Shown here in pieces: positions 46,167 through 54,417 of a stretch of DNA of 64,000 nt. This DNA is from Streptomyces sp. RB17. GTDB taxonomy: Bacteria > Actinomycetota > Actinomycetes > Streptomycetales > Streptomycetaceae. Made by a program: the position numbers and the translations under genes. Where the stretch lies: the NCBI RefSeq assembly GCF_009604455.1, contig NZ_WEGL01000002.1, positions 806,001 through 870,000 of the forward strand. The letters run 5' to 3'. Positions within the stretch are counted from its first letter, which is position 1. Each line of letters opens with the position of its first letter. Under the pieces are notes generated by a model. That model did not search any database and was not told where the DNA came from. It worked only from the letters and a program-made list of their open reading frames with translations.

Positions 46167-46182
46167 CTTACTGGTGAGTCAG
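46167..46182. promoter_or_regulatory. Second TetR-type operator, upstream of the GH5 gene
   Basis: CTTACT-GGTG-AGTCAG matches the perfect palindrome CTTACT-N4-AGTAAG at 49492-49507 with one mismatch in the two half-sites. It ends six bases before a TTGACG -35 box. It suggests shared control of the GH5 and beta-propeller genes. Confidence 0.5.
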
Positions 46183-46188
46183 AAGGTG

Positions 46189-46217
46189 TTGACGCTGTCC
46201 GGACATCGTCGGACTGT
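46189..46217 (+). promoter_or_regulatory. Promoter of the GH5 gene
   Basis: TTGACG (46189-46194) and GACTGT (46212-46217) are 17 bp apart, and the latter ends seven bases before ATG 46225. The arrangement fits a leaderless transcript and argues for the ATG rather than GTG 46174, which lies inside the operator. Confidence 0.5.
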
Positions 46218-46224
46218 GGTGGAC

Positions 46225-48093
46225 ATGCCGAATATCCGGGTGCGTCTGCTGGTCGTACTGGTCGTCCTCAGTGGATTCCTGGCGGTGGCGGGCCTCCCGC
46301 CCGCCACCGCCGCCGCTCCCGCCCTCCCCGCCGACTCCCTCTGGTTCGACGGCGCCCCGCTCACCGTGCAGGGCGGCCGCTTCACCGACGGCCAGGGGCG
46401 CGAGATCGTCCTGCGCGGCTACAACGTCTCCGGTGAGACCAAGCTGGAGGAGAACGGCGGCCTGCCCTTCGCCTCGGTCGCCGACGCGAGGAAGTCCGCG
46501 ACCGCGCTGCGCGCCCTCGGCGGCGCGAACACGGTGCGCTTGCTGCTCTCCTGGGCGCACGCCGAACCCGTGCGCGGAGCGGTGGACACCGGCTATCTGG
46601 CCGCCGTCACCGAGCAGATGCGCGCCTTCCTGGACGCGGGCATCCGCGTCTTCCCCGATTTCCACCAGGACCTGTACTCCCGCTACCTGTTCAACACCGG
46701 CAGCTGGTACACGGGTGACGGCGCCCCCAAGTGGGCGGTGGACGCCGGGGGTTACCCGGCCGAGTCCTGCGGCATCTGCCTCTTCTGGGGCCAGAACATC
46801 ACCCAGAACGCGGCCGTGCAGAAGGCCCAGTACGACTTCTGGCACAACGCCCACGGCCTCCAGGACGCCTTTCTCGCCACCGCGCAGACGACCATGGCCT
46901 ACCTCCAACAGCACCTGAACGCGGCCGAGTTCGCGGGCATCGCCGGATTCGACCCGTACAACGAGCCCTACGCCGGCAGTTACGACTCCGGGCAGACCTC
47001 CCGCACCTGGGAGCGGGACCTGCTGTGGCCGTTCTACGAGAGGTTCCGCGCCCGCATGGACGCCGCCGGCTGGCGGGACAAGCCCGCCTTCGTCGAGCCC
47101 AATCTCTTCTGGAACGCCAACATCTCCACCCAGAAACAGGAGGGCGGCCTCCTGGACGCGGGCACGCTCAGCCCCGGTTACGTCTTCAACACCCACTTCT
47201 ACGACCAGAAGGCCATCTCCGGCATCCTCATGTGGGGCAAGGCCGCCGACGGACAGTACGCCTCCGACTTCGCCGCCGTGCGCGACCGCGCCGCATCCGC
47301 CGGCACCGCGGCTGTGGTCAGCGAGTTCGGCCACCCGCTGTCCGGCACGGTCTCCGACAAGGCGCCGACCGTCCTGAAGGCCATGTACCAGGCCCTCGAC
47401 TCCCGCCTGCCGGGCGCGAGTTGGTGGACGAACCCGGCGGCCTCCGGTCCGGTGCTCTCCGGCACCCAGTGGCAGTGGGACCTCTACAACGGCCGGCACC
47501 ACGAGCTGATGAACGGCAACCCCGACAAGGTGCGCACCTCCGGCGACGCCTGGAACGACGAGGATCTCTCCGCCGTCCGCCTGGACGACTCCGGCACCGT
47601 GACCCTGCGTCAGGACGCCCGCCTGCTGGACCGCCTCTACCCGAGCGCCACGGCCGGTACGGCCCTCGCCTTCACCTACGAGGACCGCTCCCGCGACGGC
47701 TCCACCACCCTCACCTGGAACCCGGTGCCGAGTTCCCTGCCGAACGTCTCCCGACTCGTGGGCTCCGGCCGGTACGGGCTGCTGGTGTGGCGCTCCGGCG
47801 ACGGCACCGCACCCACCGAACTGCATCTGCCGGCGACCTTCCCCGCCGCGTCCACCACCGTCGTCTCCGACCTGGGCACGGTCTACGCTCCGCCCGCCTA
47901 CACCGGCGCCGCGACCCCGGTCGCCGTCGCCCCAGAGCCCGGCGGCACCGGCAGCCGCCGGCTGCTGCTCACCGACACGGACTCCGGTGCGCTGCACTAC
48001 GCGCTCGTGACCGACGGAGCCACCGCGCCCTCCGCGGACCTGCTGGCCGCGGCCCGGTCCGAGCTGGCCGCGTGGGCGTCGGCGCACTTCTGA
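46225..48093 (+). CDS. Secreted GH5 glycosidase (endoglycosylceramidase-like)
   Basis: A 622-residue exported enzyme. A signal peptide (MPNIRVRLLVVLVVLSGFLAVAG, cleavage near PATAAA) precedes a GH5 TIM barrel. The acid/base Glu is in DPYNEPYAG (about residue 245) and the nucleophile Glu in VVSEFGHP (about 365). NVSGETKLEENGG, FHQDLYSRYLF and SSWW-like GASWWTN fit the endoglycosylceramidase branch of GH5. A beta-rich C-terminal domain follows. It probably cleaves the glycan from glycolipids outside the cell; other GH5 substrates are possible. I start it at ATG 46225 because of promoter spacing. Confidence 0.85.
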   Translation: MPNIRVRLLVVLVVLSGFLAVAGLPPATAAAPALPADSLWFDGAPLTVQGGRFTDGQGREIVLRGYNVSGETKLEENGGLPFASVADARKSATALRALGGANTVRLLLSWAHAEPVRGAVDTGYLAAVTEQMRAFLDAGIRVFPDFHQDLYSRYLFNTGSWYTGDGAPKWAVDAGGYPAESCGICLFWGQNITQNAAVQKAQYDFWHNAHGLQDAFLATAQTTMAYLQQHLNAAEFAGIAGFDPYNEPYAGSYDSGQTSRTWERDLLWPFYERFRARMDAAGWRDKPAFVEPNLFWNANISTQKQEGGLLDAGTLSPGYVFNTHFYDQKAISGILMWGKAADGQYASDFAAVRDRAASAGTAAVVSEFGHPLSGTVSDKAPTVLKAMYQALDSRLPGASWWTNPAASGPVLSGTQWQWDLYNGRHHELMNGNPDKVRTSGDAWNDEDLSAVRLDDSGTVTLRQDARLLDRLYPSATAGTALAFTYEDRSRDGSTTLTWNPVPSSLPNVSRLVGSGRYGLLVWRSGDGTAPTELHLPATFPAASTTVVSDLGTVYAPPAYTGAATPVAVAPEPGGTGSRRLLLTDTDSGALHYALVTDGATAPSADLLAAARSELAAWASAHF

Positions 48094-48108
48094 GACCTGC
48101 CGGCGGGA

Positions 48109-48158
48109 GCCGTACGGCCCCCGGGGAGGAGTGGGGTCACCCCCGGAGGCCGTACGGC
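48109..48158. terminator. Bidirectional terminator between GH5 and beta-propeller genes
   Basis: GCCGTACGGCC (48109-48119) is the exact reverse complement of GGCCGTACGGC (48148-48158). The internal segment also contains CCGGGG and CCCCGG, which can extend the stem. It sits between two convergent stop codons. Confidence 0.8.
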
Positions 48159-48160
48159 GC

Positions 48161-49429
48161 TCAACTCCCGCTCGGACCGGTCCAGTCGGCCTGGACGTGC
48201 CCCAGCCGGACGCGCTGCGGATGGTCGCCGACCGGCACCGACAGCACCTTCTGGCCGGTGGCGAAGTCGATGGCGGTGACCTGGTCGGCGCCGGCCTCGG
48301 AGATGACGCAGTCCTTGCCGTCGCCGCTCACGGTCGCCCAGTACGGTGTCGACGCGGTGACGAGCGGGCCGACGTCGAAGGAGGCCCGGTCGACCACGGT
48401 GGCGTAGTTGTCCATCGTCCCGGCGACGCACAGCTTGGTGCCCTCGGGGTTCATCGAGATGCCGTGGTGGCGCGAGTCCAGCAGCCAGGTGGTGCGGTCG
48501 GGGTTGGTCGCCGGGTTCTCCGGCAGTGTCTTCACCCGGGTGATCTTGTCCGCCGCCACGTCGTACTCCAGGAAGCCGTTGAAGAACGACACCTGGAAGT
48601 ACAGCTTGGACCAGTCGGGGGTGAACGCGGCGGGCCGGACGGCGTCGGAGAAGTCCTTCAGGCCGGCCGCGTCCAGCCGGTCCCGCATGTCGATGGTTCT
48701 GACCTGCTTGAACGTGGTCGCGTCGACGATCGTGAGGTGCCGGTCGCCCTTGGTCCAGTCCCAGCCCGGGTCGTCGAGGGAGGTGGTCACCTCGCCGATG
48801 GACATGTTCCAGATGTACTTGCCGCCGTTGGTGAAGAAGTTCTCGTGCGGCTTGTCACCGGTACCGAACTCACCCAGTTCCGCACCGGTGTCGATGTCCA
48901 GCACCTGCACCTTGTTCGCGGTCGACGCCGAGACGGCGACCTTGGTGCCGTCGGGCGAGACCGCCATGTGATCGGCGCGGTAACCGGCCACCGGGAAACG
49001 CCAGTTGATCCTGTCGGTGGCCAGGTCGATGGAGACGACGTCGGCGAAGCTGGGCCGGGAGACGACCACGGACTTTCCGTCGGGCGTGGAGTACATGTCG
49101 TCCACGTACTGGTCGTGTCCCTCGCCGACCTGGTTGCGGATGGACGTGTAGTAGATCCACTTGATCGGGTCGGCGTTGATCTCGGTCAGCCGCTCCGCCT
49201 TGTCGGGTACGACGTTGATCCGGCCGATCTTCGCGAAGTCGCCGGAGGACTTGATGACGTCGGCGGTGCCGTCCCAGTTGTTGCCGACGAACAGCACCTC
49301 ACGCAGACCGTCGGAGGTGCCGCTCGCGGCGGAGGCGGCGATTGCGGCGGAGGCGGTCGCCGGGCCGGCGACGGTCAGGGCGAGGGCGGCGGCCACGGAG
49401 CACAGGTGCCTGGTTCTGGAGGCAGGCAT
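48161..49429 (-). CDS. Secreted YVTN/YncE-type beta-propeller protein
   Basis: A 422-residue exported protein. The signal peptide MPASRTRHLCSVAAALALTVAG ends near ATASAA. The rest is a seven-bladed propeller with recurring blades such as DDMYSTPDGKSVVVSRPS, HMAVSPDGTKVAVSAS and GISMNPEGTKLCVAG. No catalytic motif is visible; such proteins bind ligands or partners. It is divergent from the tetR gene across a region with the CTTACT-N4-AGTAAG palindrome, and convergent with the GH5 gene. Confidence 0.82.
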   Translation of the reverse strand: MPASRTRHLCSVAAALALTVAGPATASAAIAASAASGTSDGLREVLFVGNNWDGTADVIKSSGDFAKIGRINVVPDKAERLTEINADPIKWIYYTSIRNQVGEGHDQYVDDMYSTPDGKSVVVSRPSFADVVSIDLATDRINWRFPVAGYRADHMAVSPDGTKVAVSASTANKVQVLDIDTGAELGEFGTGDKPHENFFTNGGKYIWNMSIGEVTTSLDDPGWDWTKGDRHLTIVDATTFKQVRTIDMRDRLDAAGLKDFSDAVRPAAFTPDWSKLYFQVSFFNGFLEYDVAADKITRVKTLPENPATNPDRTTWLLDSRHHGISMNPEGTKLCVAGTMDNYATVVDRASFDVGPLVTASTPYWATVSGDGKDCVISEAGADQVTAIDFATGQKVLSVPVGDHPQRVRLGHVQADWTGPSGS

Positions 49430-49491
49430 GACTGCTCTCTTTCCTCGGGGGAATGTGCGGGGAATCTGAACACGGGCGCATTCACAGTGAA

Positions 49492-49507
49492 CTTACTGAA
49501 AAGTAAG
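49492..49507. promoter_or_regulatory. Perfect TetR-type operator palindrome
   Basis: CTTACT-GAAA-AGTAAG is a perfect 6-4-6 inverted repeat in the gap between the leftward beta-propeller gene and the rightward tetR gene. Position and symmetry fit autoregulation by the adjacent TetR protein and control of the divergent gene. Confidence 0.7.
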
Positions 49508-49580
49508 GAAGAGGCGGGCTGCTCGACAAGATGTGTGCACGACAAGATTGGGTGACCGGTGGCGGACGGAGGGGGAACAC

Positions 49581-50243
49581 GTGGCGGGCAGGATCAAGGC
49601 GCCGACGGGCCGCTACGGCGGCAGATCCGCCGAGGAACGGCAGGCCGAGCGGCGCCGGCGGTTCCTGGACGCGGCCCTGGAGCTGTTCGGTGGCGCGCCC
49701 GGCTACCGGGGCACCACGGTCGCCGCCCTGAGCCAGGCCGCCGGCCTGTCGACCCGCCAGTTCTACGAGGAGTTCCGCACCCTGGAGGACGCCCTCGCCG
49801 CGCTGCACCTGAAGGTCAACGGCTGGGCCGAACAGGCGGTGCTGGACGCCCTCGCCACGGCGGAGGGACTGCCACTGGCGGAGCGGGCCGGCGTGCTCTT
49901 CCGGGCCTACGCCCGCGACGTCACCTCCGACCCGCGCCGCATCCGCATCACCTTCGTGGAGATCGTCGGCGTCAGCCCCCGCCTGGAGGAGCAGCGACTG
50001 GCCCGCCGGGCCCGCTGGATCGACCTCATCCGCGCCGAGGCGGACGCGGCCGTGGCACGCGGGGAGGCGGCGCCCCGCGACTACCGCCTCGCCGCGACCG
50101 CCTTCATCGGCAGCGTCAACGGCCTGCTGCACGACTGGAGCACCGGCTGGGTGGACGCCTCGCTGGACGAGGTGGTGGACGAGCTGGTGCGGCTGCTGCT
50201 CGGCATGCTCAGACCGGAGAACTGGCGGGCCCATGGCGTGTGA
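49581..50243 (+). CDS. TetR-family transcriptional regulator
   Basis: A 220-residue regulator. The N-terminal helix-turn-helix reads RRRFLDAALELFGG, GYRGTTVAALSQAAGLSTRQFYEEF, the normal TetR DNA-binding domain. The C-terminal 140 residues are an alpha-helical ligand domain of no particular subgroup. The GTG at 49581 has GGAGGGGGA upstream; a longer in-frame start at 49533 lacks one. It probably represses the divergent beta-propeller gene and, through a matching site at 46167, the GH5 gene. Confidence 0.9.
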   Translation: MAGRIKAPTGRYGGRSAEERQAERRRRFLDAALELFGGAPGYRGTTVAALSQAAGLSTRQFYEEFRTLEDALAALHLKVNGWAEQAVLDALATAEGLPLAERAGVLFRAYARDVTSDPRRIRITFVEIVGVSPRLEEQRLARRARWIDLIRAEADAAVARGEAAPRDYRLAATAFIGSVNGLLHDWSTGWVDASLDEVVDELVRLLLGMLRPENWRAHGV

Positions 50244-51004
50244 CAGCGGCCACCGGCCCGACTGGCGGCTGGGTCTCGCTTGGGTACCCCGGGCTCATGG
50301 CGCGCGCCGTGGTGCGGCCCGGGCTCGGTCGCGCGGCCTTTGCCTCGGCTGGCCTGGGCTTCGGTTCAATGGCCCGGGCTCGGTCGGGTGGTGCGCGTCT
50401 TGGTGCGGCCCGGGTCCTCTGTCCGCGGTCTTGGTCTCGGTCGGGTGGTCCGTGCCTCGGTCCCGATCCGGGCCTCGGTCCGGTGACCTTGGTCTTGGTT
50501 GGGTGGTCCGTGCCTCGGGCCGGCGTGGGCTTCGGTTCGGTGGCCCGGGCTCGGTCGGGTGGTGCGCGTCTTGGTGCGGCCCGGGCCTTCTGTCCGCGGT
50601 CTTGGTCTCGGTCGGGTGGTCCGTGCCTCGGGCTGGCGTGGGCTTCTTTTCGGTGGCCCGGGTTCGGTCGGTGGTGCGCGTCTTGGTGCGGCCCGGGCCT
50701 TCTGTCCGCGGTCTTGGTCTTGGTCGGGTGGTCCGTGCCTCGGTGCGGCCCGCGCCTCAGTCCGGCGGCTCGGGGCTCGGTCGGGTGGTGCGCGTCTTGG
50801 TGCGGCCCGGGCGGCCCCGGCCTCGGGTAGGCGGACCGCACCCCGGAGCCGGTGGCCGGACCCCGGAGCCGACGTCCGGACCGTGGGCCGATGCCGCGCA
50901 CGCCGGGCGGGGTCCTCATGGGCCCCGGGGCTCGACGCGCGCGATGGGGCCGGAACTGGTGTGCTGGATCGGGGGACCGTCGTACCCGTTCTCCGGAGAA
51001 GCGC
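50244..51004. repeat. Gene-free region filled with imperfect long repeats
   Basis: About 760 bp without a supportable gene. From about 50290 to 50830 it is composed of imperfect direct repeats. The block beginning GGCCCGGGCTCGGTCGGGTGG and running on to a CCGTGCCTCGG end recurs at about 50371, 50542 and 50655, with a partial copy near 50775 (spacings of about 171, 113 and 116 bp). Shorter units such as GGTCTTGGTCTCGGTCGGG recur within. Both strands stay open by composition only. The last 30 bp contain the GGAGAAG ribosome-binding site of the next gene. Confidence 0.75.
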
Positions 51005-52030
51005 ATGAGTACGTATCGAGTCGCGCAGGTGACCGCCCCGAACGGCAGGTTCGAGCTGGTCGAACGAGAGATGCCGCAGCCCGGGCCCGGCCAGGTGAGG
51101 ATCGCCGTGGAGGCGTGCGGGGTCTGCCACAGTGACGCCCTCTTCGTGAGCGGCGCACTACCGGGCGTGACGTTCCCCGAGGTGCCCGGGCACGAGATCG
51201 CCGGACACATCGAGGAACTCGGCCAGGACGTGCGGGAACGGGGCTGGAAGGTCGGTGACCGGGTGGCGGTCGGCTGGTTCGGCGGCAGCTGCGGGCACTG
51301 CACCCCGTGCCGGCGGGGCGACTTCATCGTGTGTCCGAACCTGAAGGTCCCGGGGTGGGCGTACGACGGGGGCTTCGGCGCGCAGGTGGTCGCGCCGGCC
51401 GACGCCCTCGCCCGGATCCCGGAAGGCCTGTCGGCGGCCGATGCGGGCCCCATGGCCTGCGCGGGCGTGACGACGTTCAACGGGCTGCGGCGCAGCTCGG
51501 CCCGGCCGGGAGACCTGGTCGCCGTGCTCGGCCTCGGCGGTCTGGGGCACCTCGGGGTGCAGTACGCCGTCGCGATGGGCTTCGAGACCGTGGCGATCGC
51601 CCGGGGCGCCGAGAAGGCCGACTTCGCCAAGCAGCTGGGGGCCCACCACTACGTCGACAGCACCTCCGGCACCCCGGTCGCCGAGGCGCTGCAGTCCCTC
51701 GGCGGCGCCCAGGCCGTCCTGGCCACCGCCGGGAGCTCCGACGCCATCACGGCCACCGTGGACGGGCTGGCGCCCCGCGGCGAGCTGGTGGCCATCGGGG
51801 CGGACACCGCGCCGATGGGCATCAGTCCGGCGCAGCTGCTCATGGCCGCCCGGGTCGTCCGTGGTCACCCGTCCGGCACCTCGCAGGACGTCGAGGACAC
51901 CATGGCCTTCAGCGCCCTGCACGGGATCCGCCCGATGACCGAGACCGTGCCGCTGGACGACGCGGACACGGCTTACCAGAAGATGCTCGCCGGCAAGGCC
52001 CGCTTCCGGATGGTCCTCACCTACGGCTGA
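51005..52030 (+). CDS. Zinc-dependent alcohol dehydrogenase (AdhP-like)
   Basis: A 341-residue medium-chain dehydrogenase. Catalytic zinc ligands lie in CGVCHSDALF and PGHEIAG. The structural zinc site is CGHCTPCRRGDFIVC (its first Cys preceded by GGS). GLGGLGHLGVQYA is the NAD(P)-binding glycine motif. It oxidises primary alcohols or reduces aldehydes; the specific substrate is not evident. ATG 51005 follows GGAGAAG. It stands alone after a repeat-filled gap. Confidence 0.9.
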   Translation: MSTYRVAQVTAPNGRFELVEREMPQPGPGQVRIAVEACGVCHSDALFVSGALPGVTFPEVPGHEIAGHIEELGQDVRERGWKVGDRVAVGWFGGSCGHCTPCRRGDFIVCPNLKVPGWAYDGGFGAQVVAPADALARIPEGLSAADAGPMACAGVTTFNGLRRSSARPGDLVAVLGLGGLGHLGVQYAVAMGFETVAIARGAEKADFAKQLGAHHYVDSTSGTPVAEALQSLGGAQAVLATAGSSDAITATVDGLAPRGELVAIGADTAPMGISPAQLLMAARVVRGHPSGTSQDVEDTMAFSALHGIRPMTETVPLDDADTAYQKMLAGKARFRMVLTYG

Positions 52031-52058
52031 CCCGTGAGAGCCGGCTCCGGCCGGCTCG

Positions 52059-53303
52059 TCAGCCGCCGAGTCGCTCCAGTGCCTCGATTACCGGGGCGGC
52101 GCCGTCCTCGTCGCGGATCCGGGCGCCCAGGCGGCGCGCCCGCTCCCTGTACTCCGGCTCCCGGGTGGCCCGCACCAGGGCCGAGGCCAGCGCGTCCACG
52201 GTGAGCCGGCGCAGCGGTACGACGTCCGGGGCGACCCCCAGCGCGACCAGCCGGGCGGACCAGAACCCCGCGTCGAACTGGACCGGCACCGGCACGGCCG
52301 GCACCCCGGCGCGCAGCCCCGCCCCGGTGGTCCCCGCGCCCGCGTGATGAACCACCGCGGCCATCCGCGGGAAGAGCAGCGCGTGCGGCACGTCGTCGAC
52401 GGTCAGCATGTCGTCGCCGGCGGCCGCGAGCCCGCCCCAGCCGCGCTGGATCACGCCGCGCAGCCCGGCTCGCCGCAGCGCCGCGACCACCTGGGCGCTG
52501 AGCCGGGCCGCGTCCGGCACGGTCGCGCTGCCCAGTCCGACGAAGACCGGCGCCGGCCCCGCGTCGAGGAACTCCCTTACCGGGTCCGGGAGTTCCACCT
52601 CCGCGTCGTACGGCCACCAGTAGCCGCTCACCGTGAGGCCGGTCCGCCAGTCCCCGGGCCTGGGCACCACCAGCGGGCTGAAGCCGTGGTGCACCGGCCA
52701 GTGCCGCCGCTCGCGGGACCGCCGCGCCGTGCCGGTGCGCATCGGGGACAGTCCGAGCCGGGCGCGCACGCCGGGAACGGTGGCCGCGAACACGTGCTCC
52801 ACGGCGAGGCCCACACCGTGTCCGGCGAGCCGGTTGGCCGCAGCGCCCCAGTGCCCGCCGCCGAGCACGGGAGGCGCGAACTCGCCCGTTGCGGCGAGAG
52901 GTTGCAGATAGACGCCCATGCTCGGCACCCGCAGTCCCTCGGCGATCGTGTGCCCGAGGGGAGCCAGTGAGGCGGACAGCAGCAGGACCTCGGCGTCCCG
53001 GGCCGCGGTGAGCAGATCCTCGGTCATCCGCCCGACCAGCCGTCGCGCCAGGTCCACCACCCGCAGCAGCTTCCCGGCACCGCCGGCACTGCGGTGCAGG
53101 CCCCGGCCGCGCGGGGACTCCAGCTCCGCCCGGGGATCGACCGGCAGCGCGTGGAACCGTACGCCGGAGCCCGCCACCAGTGGTTCGAAGCGGGCGTGGG
53201 TGACCAGGGTGACCTCGTGCCCGGCCCGGGCGAGCCGGTGTCCCAGCCCGGTGTAGGGGGCCACATCACCCCGGGACCCCGCCGTCATGATCGCAACGCG
53301 CAC
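52059..53303 (-). CDS. UGT-type (GT1) glycosyltransferase
   Basis: A 414-residue GT-B enzyme of the sterol/macrolide glycosyltransferase branch. The N-terminus reads VRVAIMTAGSRGDVAPYTGLG. The nucleotide-sugar site near the C-terminus reads VVHHAGAGTTGAGLRAGVP with PVQFDAGFWSARL. It transfers a sugar from a nucleotide donor to a small lipophilic acceptor, such as a polyketide or sterol. The GTG start at 53303 has no ribosome-binding site, but CATACT ends seven bases upstream, suggesting a leaderless mRNA. It is not next to rhamnose or polyketide genes. Confidence 0.87.
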   Translation of the reverse strand: MRVAIMTAGSRGDVAPYTGLGHRLARAGHEVTLVTHARFEPLVAGSGVRFHALPVDPRAELESPRGRGLHRSAGGAGKLLRVVDLARRLVGRMTEDLLTAARDAEVLLLSASLAPLGHTIAEGLRVPSMGVYLQPLAATGEFAPPVLGGGHWGAAANRLAGHGVGLAVEHVFAATVPGVRARLGLSPMRTGTARRSRERRHWPVHHGFSPLVVPRPGDWRTGLTVSGYWWPYDAEVELPDPVREFLDAGPAPVFVGLGSATVPDAARLSAQVVAALRRAGLRGVIQRGWGGLAAAGDDMLTVDDVPHALLFPRMAAVVHHAGAGTTGAGLRAGVPAVPVPVQFDAGFWSARLVALGVAPDVVPLRRLTVDALASALVRATREPEYRERARRLGARIRDEDGAAPVIEALERLGG

Positions 53304-53510
53304 GACGGTCAGTATGGCCGGTCCGTGCCTCGGAGGGGCCCAACGCTCCGACTCCGACGGCGGGTTCACACCTGTCGCAGCCGTTGACGTCCCCTCGGGC
53401 GGCTCTACCGTCGGCCCGAGACTCGTTCGGTTCACCGGCCCATGTCGGATTGATCCCGCTGGTCTGCTAGCCTTCCGGAGGCCGTGCGAGAGAACGAGGA
53501 GGTGGTACCC

Positions 53511-53564
53511 GTGAACACAGTATCGACATGGGTGCTCCCCTCCGGGGTCACGGTCGGGCGATAG
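53511..53564 (+). CDS. 17-codon leader ORF upstream of the alpha/beta hydrolase
   Basis: GTG 53511 has a strong GAGGAGGTGG ribosome-binding site and encodes 17 residues, MNTVSTWVLPSGVTVGR, ending at TAG 53562. The stop is 49 bp before the hydrolase GTG and in the same frame. The leader overlaps the first arm of a 9-bp stem, so ribosome position on it would change mRNA folding. The strong start signal on so short a frame suggests a regulatory leader peptide. An alternative is an in-frame stop within a once longer gene. Confidence 0.5.
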   Translation: MNTVSTWVLPSGVTVGR

Positions 53565-53605
53565 GTCGTCGTCCGGGAGCGCCGTTCAAGCGAACTCCCG
53601 AAAGG
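53531..53605 (+). promoter_or_regulatory. Attenuator-like alternative hairpins upstream of the hydrolase
   Basis: Arm 1 (53531-53539, GGTGCTCCC, inside the leader ORF) pairs with arm 2 (53575-53583, GGGAGCGCC) over nine pairs with one G-U. Arm 2 can instead pair through CGGGAG (53574-53579) with CTCCCG (53595-53600), stacked on GTTC-AAGC-GAAC (53584-53595). The second structure ends right before the AAAGG ribosome-binding site at 53601-53605. The two folds exclude each other, as in translational attenuators of resistance genes. Confidence 0.5.
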
Positions 53606-53612
53606 CACGACC

Positions 53613-54353
53613 GTGCGATTCAGCTCTGAACAGCACCTCGACGACGGCGTCCTCGAACGCGAATTCACCCTCGGCGAGATCCCCGGCATCCTGTGGACGC
53701 CCGCGTCCGCATCAGCATCCGCACCGGTCCCGCTGATCCTGCTCGGCCACCCCCCGCTCGGACTGCACAAGATGTACCCCCGGCTGGTGACCCGGGCCCG
53801 GCACTCCGCGGCGGAGGGCTTCGCCGCGGCCACCATCGAACTCCCCGGGAGCGGTGACCGGCCGCGTTGGGCCGCCGTCGAGCAGGCGCGCGCCGACCTG
53901 CGCCGGGCCAGGGAGGCCGGCGAGCCGGTCGGCGACGAGATCATCAACGCCCTCATCCTCCCGCTCGTCGAAAAGTCGGTCCCGGAATGGCAGGCCGCCC
54001 TGGACGGCCTTCTCTCGCTGCCCGAGATCGGGGGCCCGGTCGGGTTCTCGGGAGGAGTGATCTCCATCGGCATCCGGTTGGCGGTGGTCGAGCCGCGCAT
54101 CGTGGCCGCCGGCTTCTTCGCCGGTAGCTTCGTGCCCGCCGCCATGTTCGAGGAGGCACGCCGGGTCACCATTCCGCTGCATGTCCTGCTGCAGTGGGAC
54201 GACGAAGGGAACGACCGGCAGGCGGCCCTGGACCTGTTCGACGCCTTCGGCTCCAAGGAGAAGACGCTGCACGCCAATATGGGCGGGCACACGGGCGTCC
54301 CGCAGTTCGCAGGGGAGGACGCGGCCGGGTTCTTCGCCCGGCATCTGCGCTAG
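53613..54353 (+). CDS. Alpha/beta hydrolase
   Basis: A 246-residue single-domain hydrolase. LILLGHPPLGLHKMY holds an oxyanion-hole HPP segment, GPVGFSGGVISIG is the nucleophile elbow (GFSGG, Ser nucleophile), LLQWDDEGN supplies the acidic residue and MGGHTGVP the catalytic His. It resembles dienelactone-hydrolase-like esterases; the substrate is unknown. The GTG at 53613 has AAAGG seven bases upstream. The 5' leader contains a small ORF and alternative hairpins, suggesting drug- or metabolite-responsive expression. Confidence 0.8.
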   Translation: MRFSSEQHLDDGVLEREFTLGEIPGILWTPASASASAPVPLILLGHPPLGLHKMYPRLVTRARHSAAEGFAAATIELPGSGDRPRWAAVEQARADLRRAREAGEPVGDEIINALILPLVEKSVPEWQAALDGLLSLPEIGGPVGFSGGVISIGIRLAVVEPRIVAAGFFAGSFVPAAMFEEARRVTIPLHVLLQWDDEGNDRQAALDLFDAFGSKEKTLHANMGGHTGVPQFAGEDAAGFFARHLR

Positions 54354-54417
54354 TCACGGGCCGGCTCCGCCGCCGAGCGGGCCCGGGCAAACGTCCGTGA
54401 CACAGGCTCAAGGTGCG

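Noticed and set aside
50209..51630. A long minus-strand frame rich in Pro/Arg/His across the repeat-filled gap
   Set aside because: It runs antisense through the conserved alcohol dehydrogenase gene and shows only repeat-derived composition.
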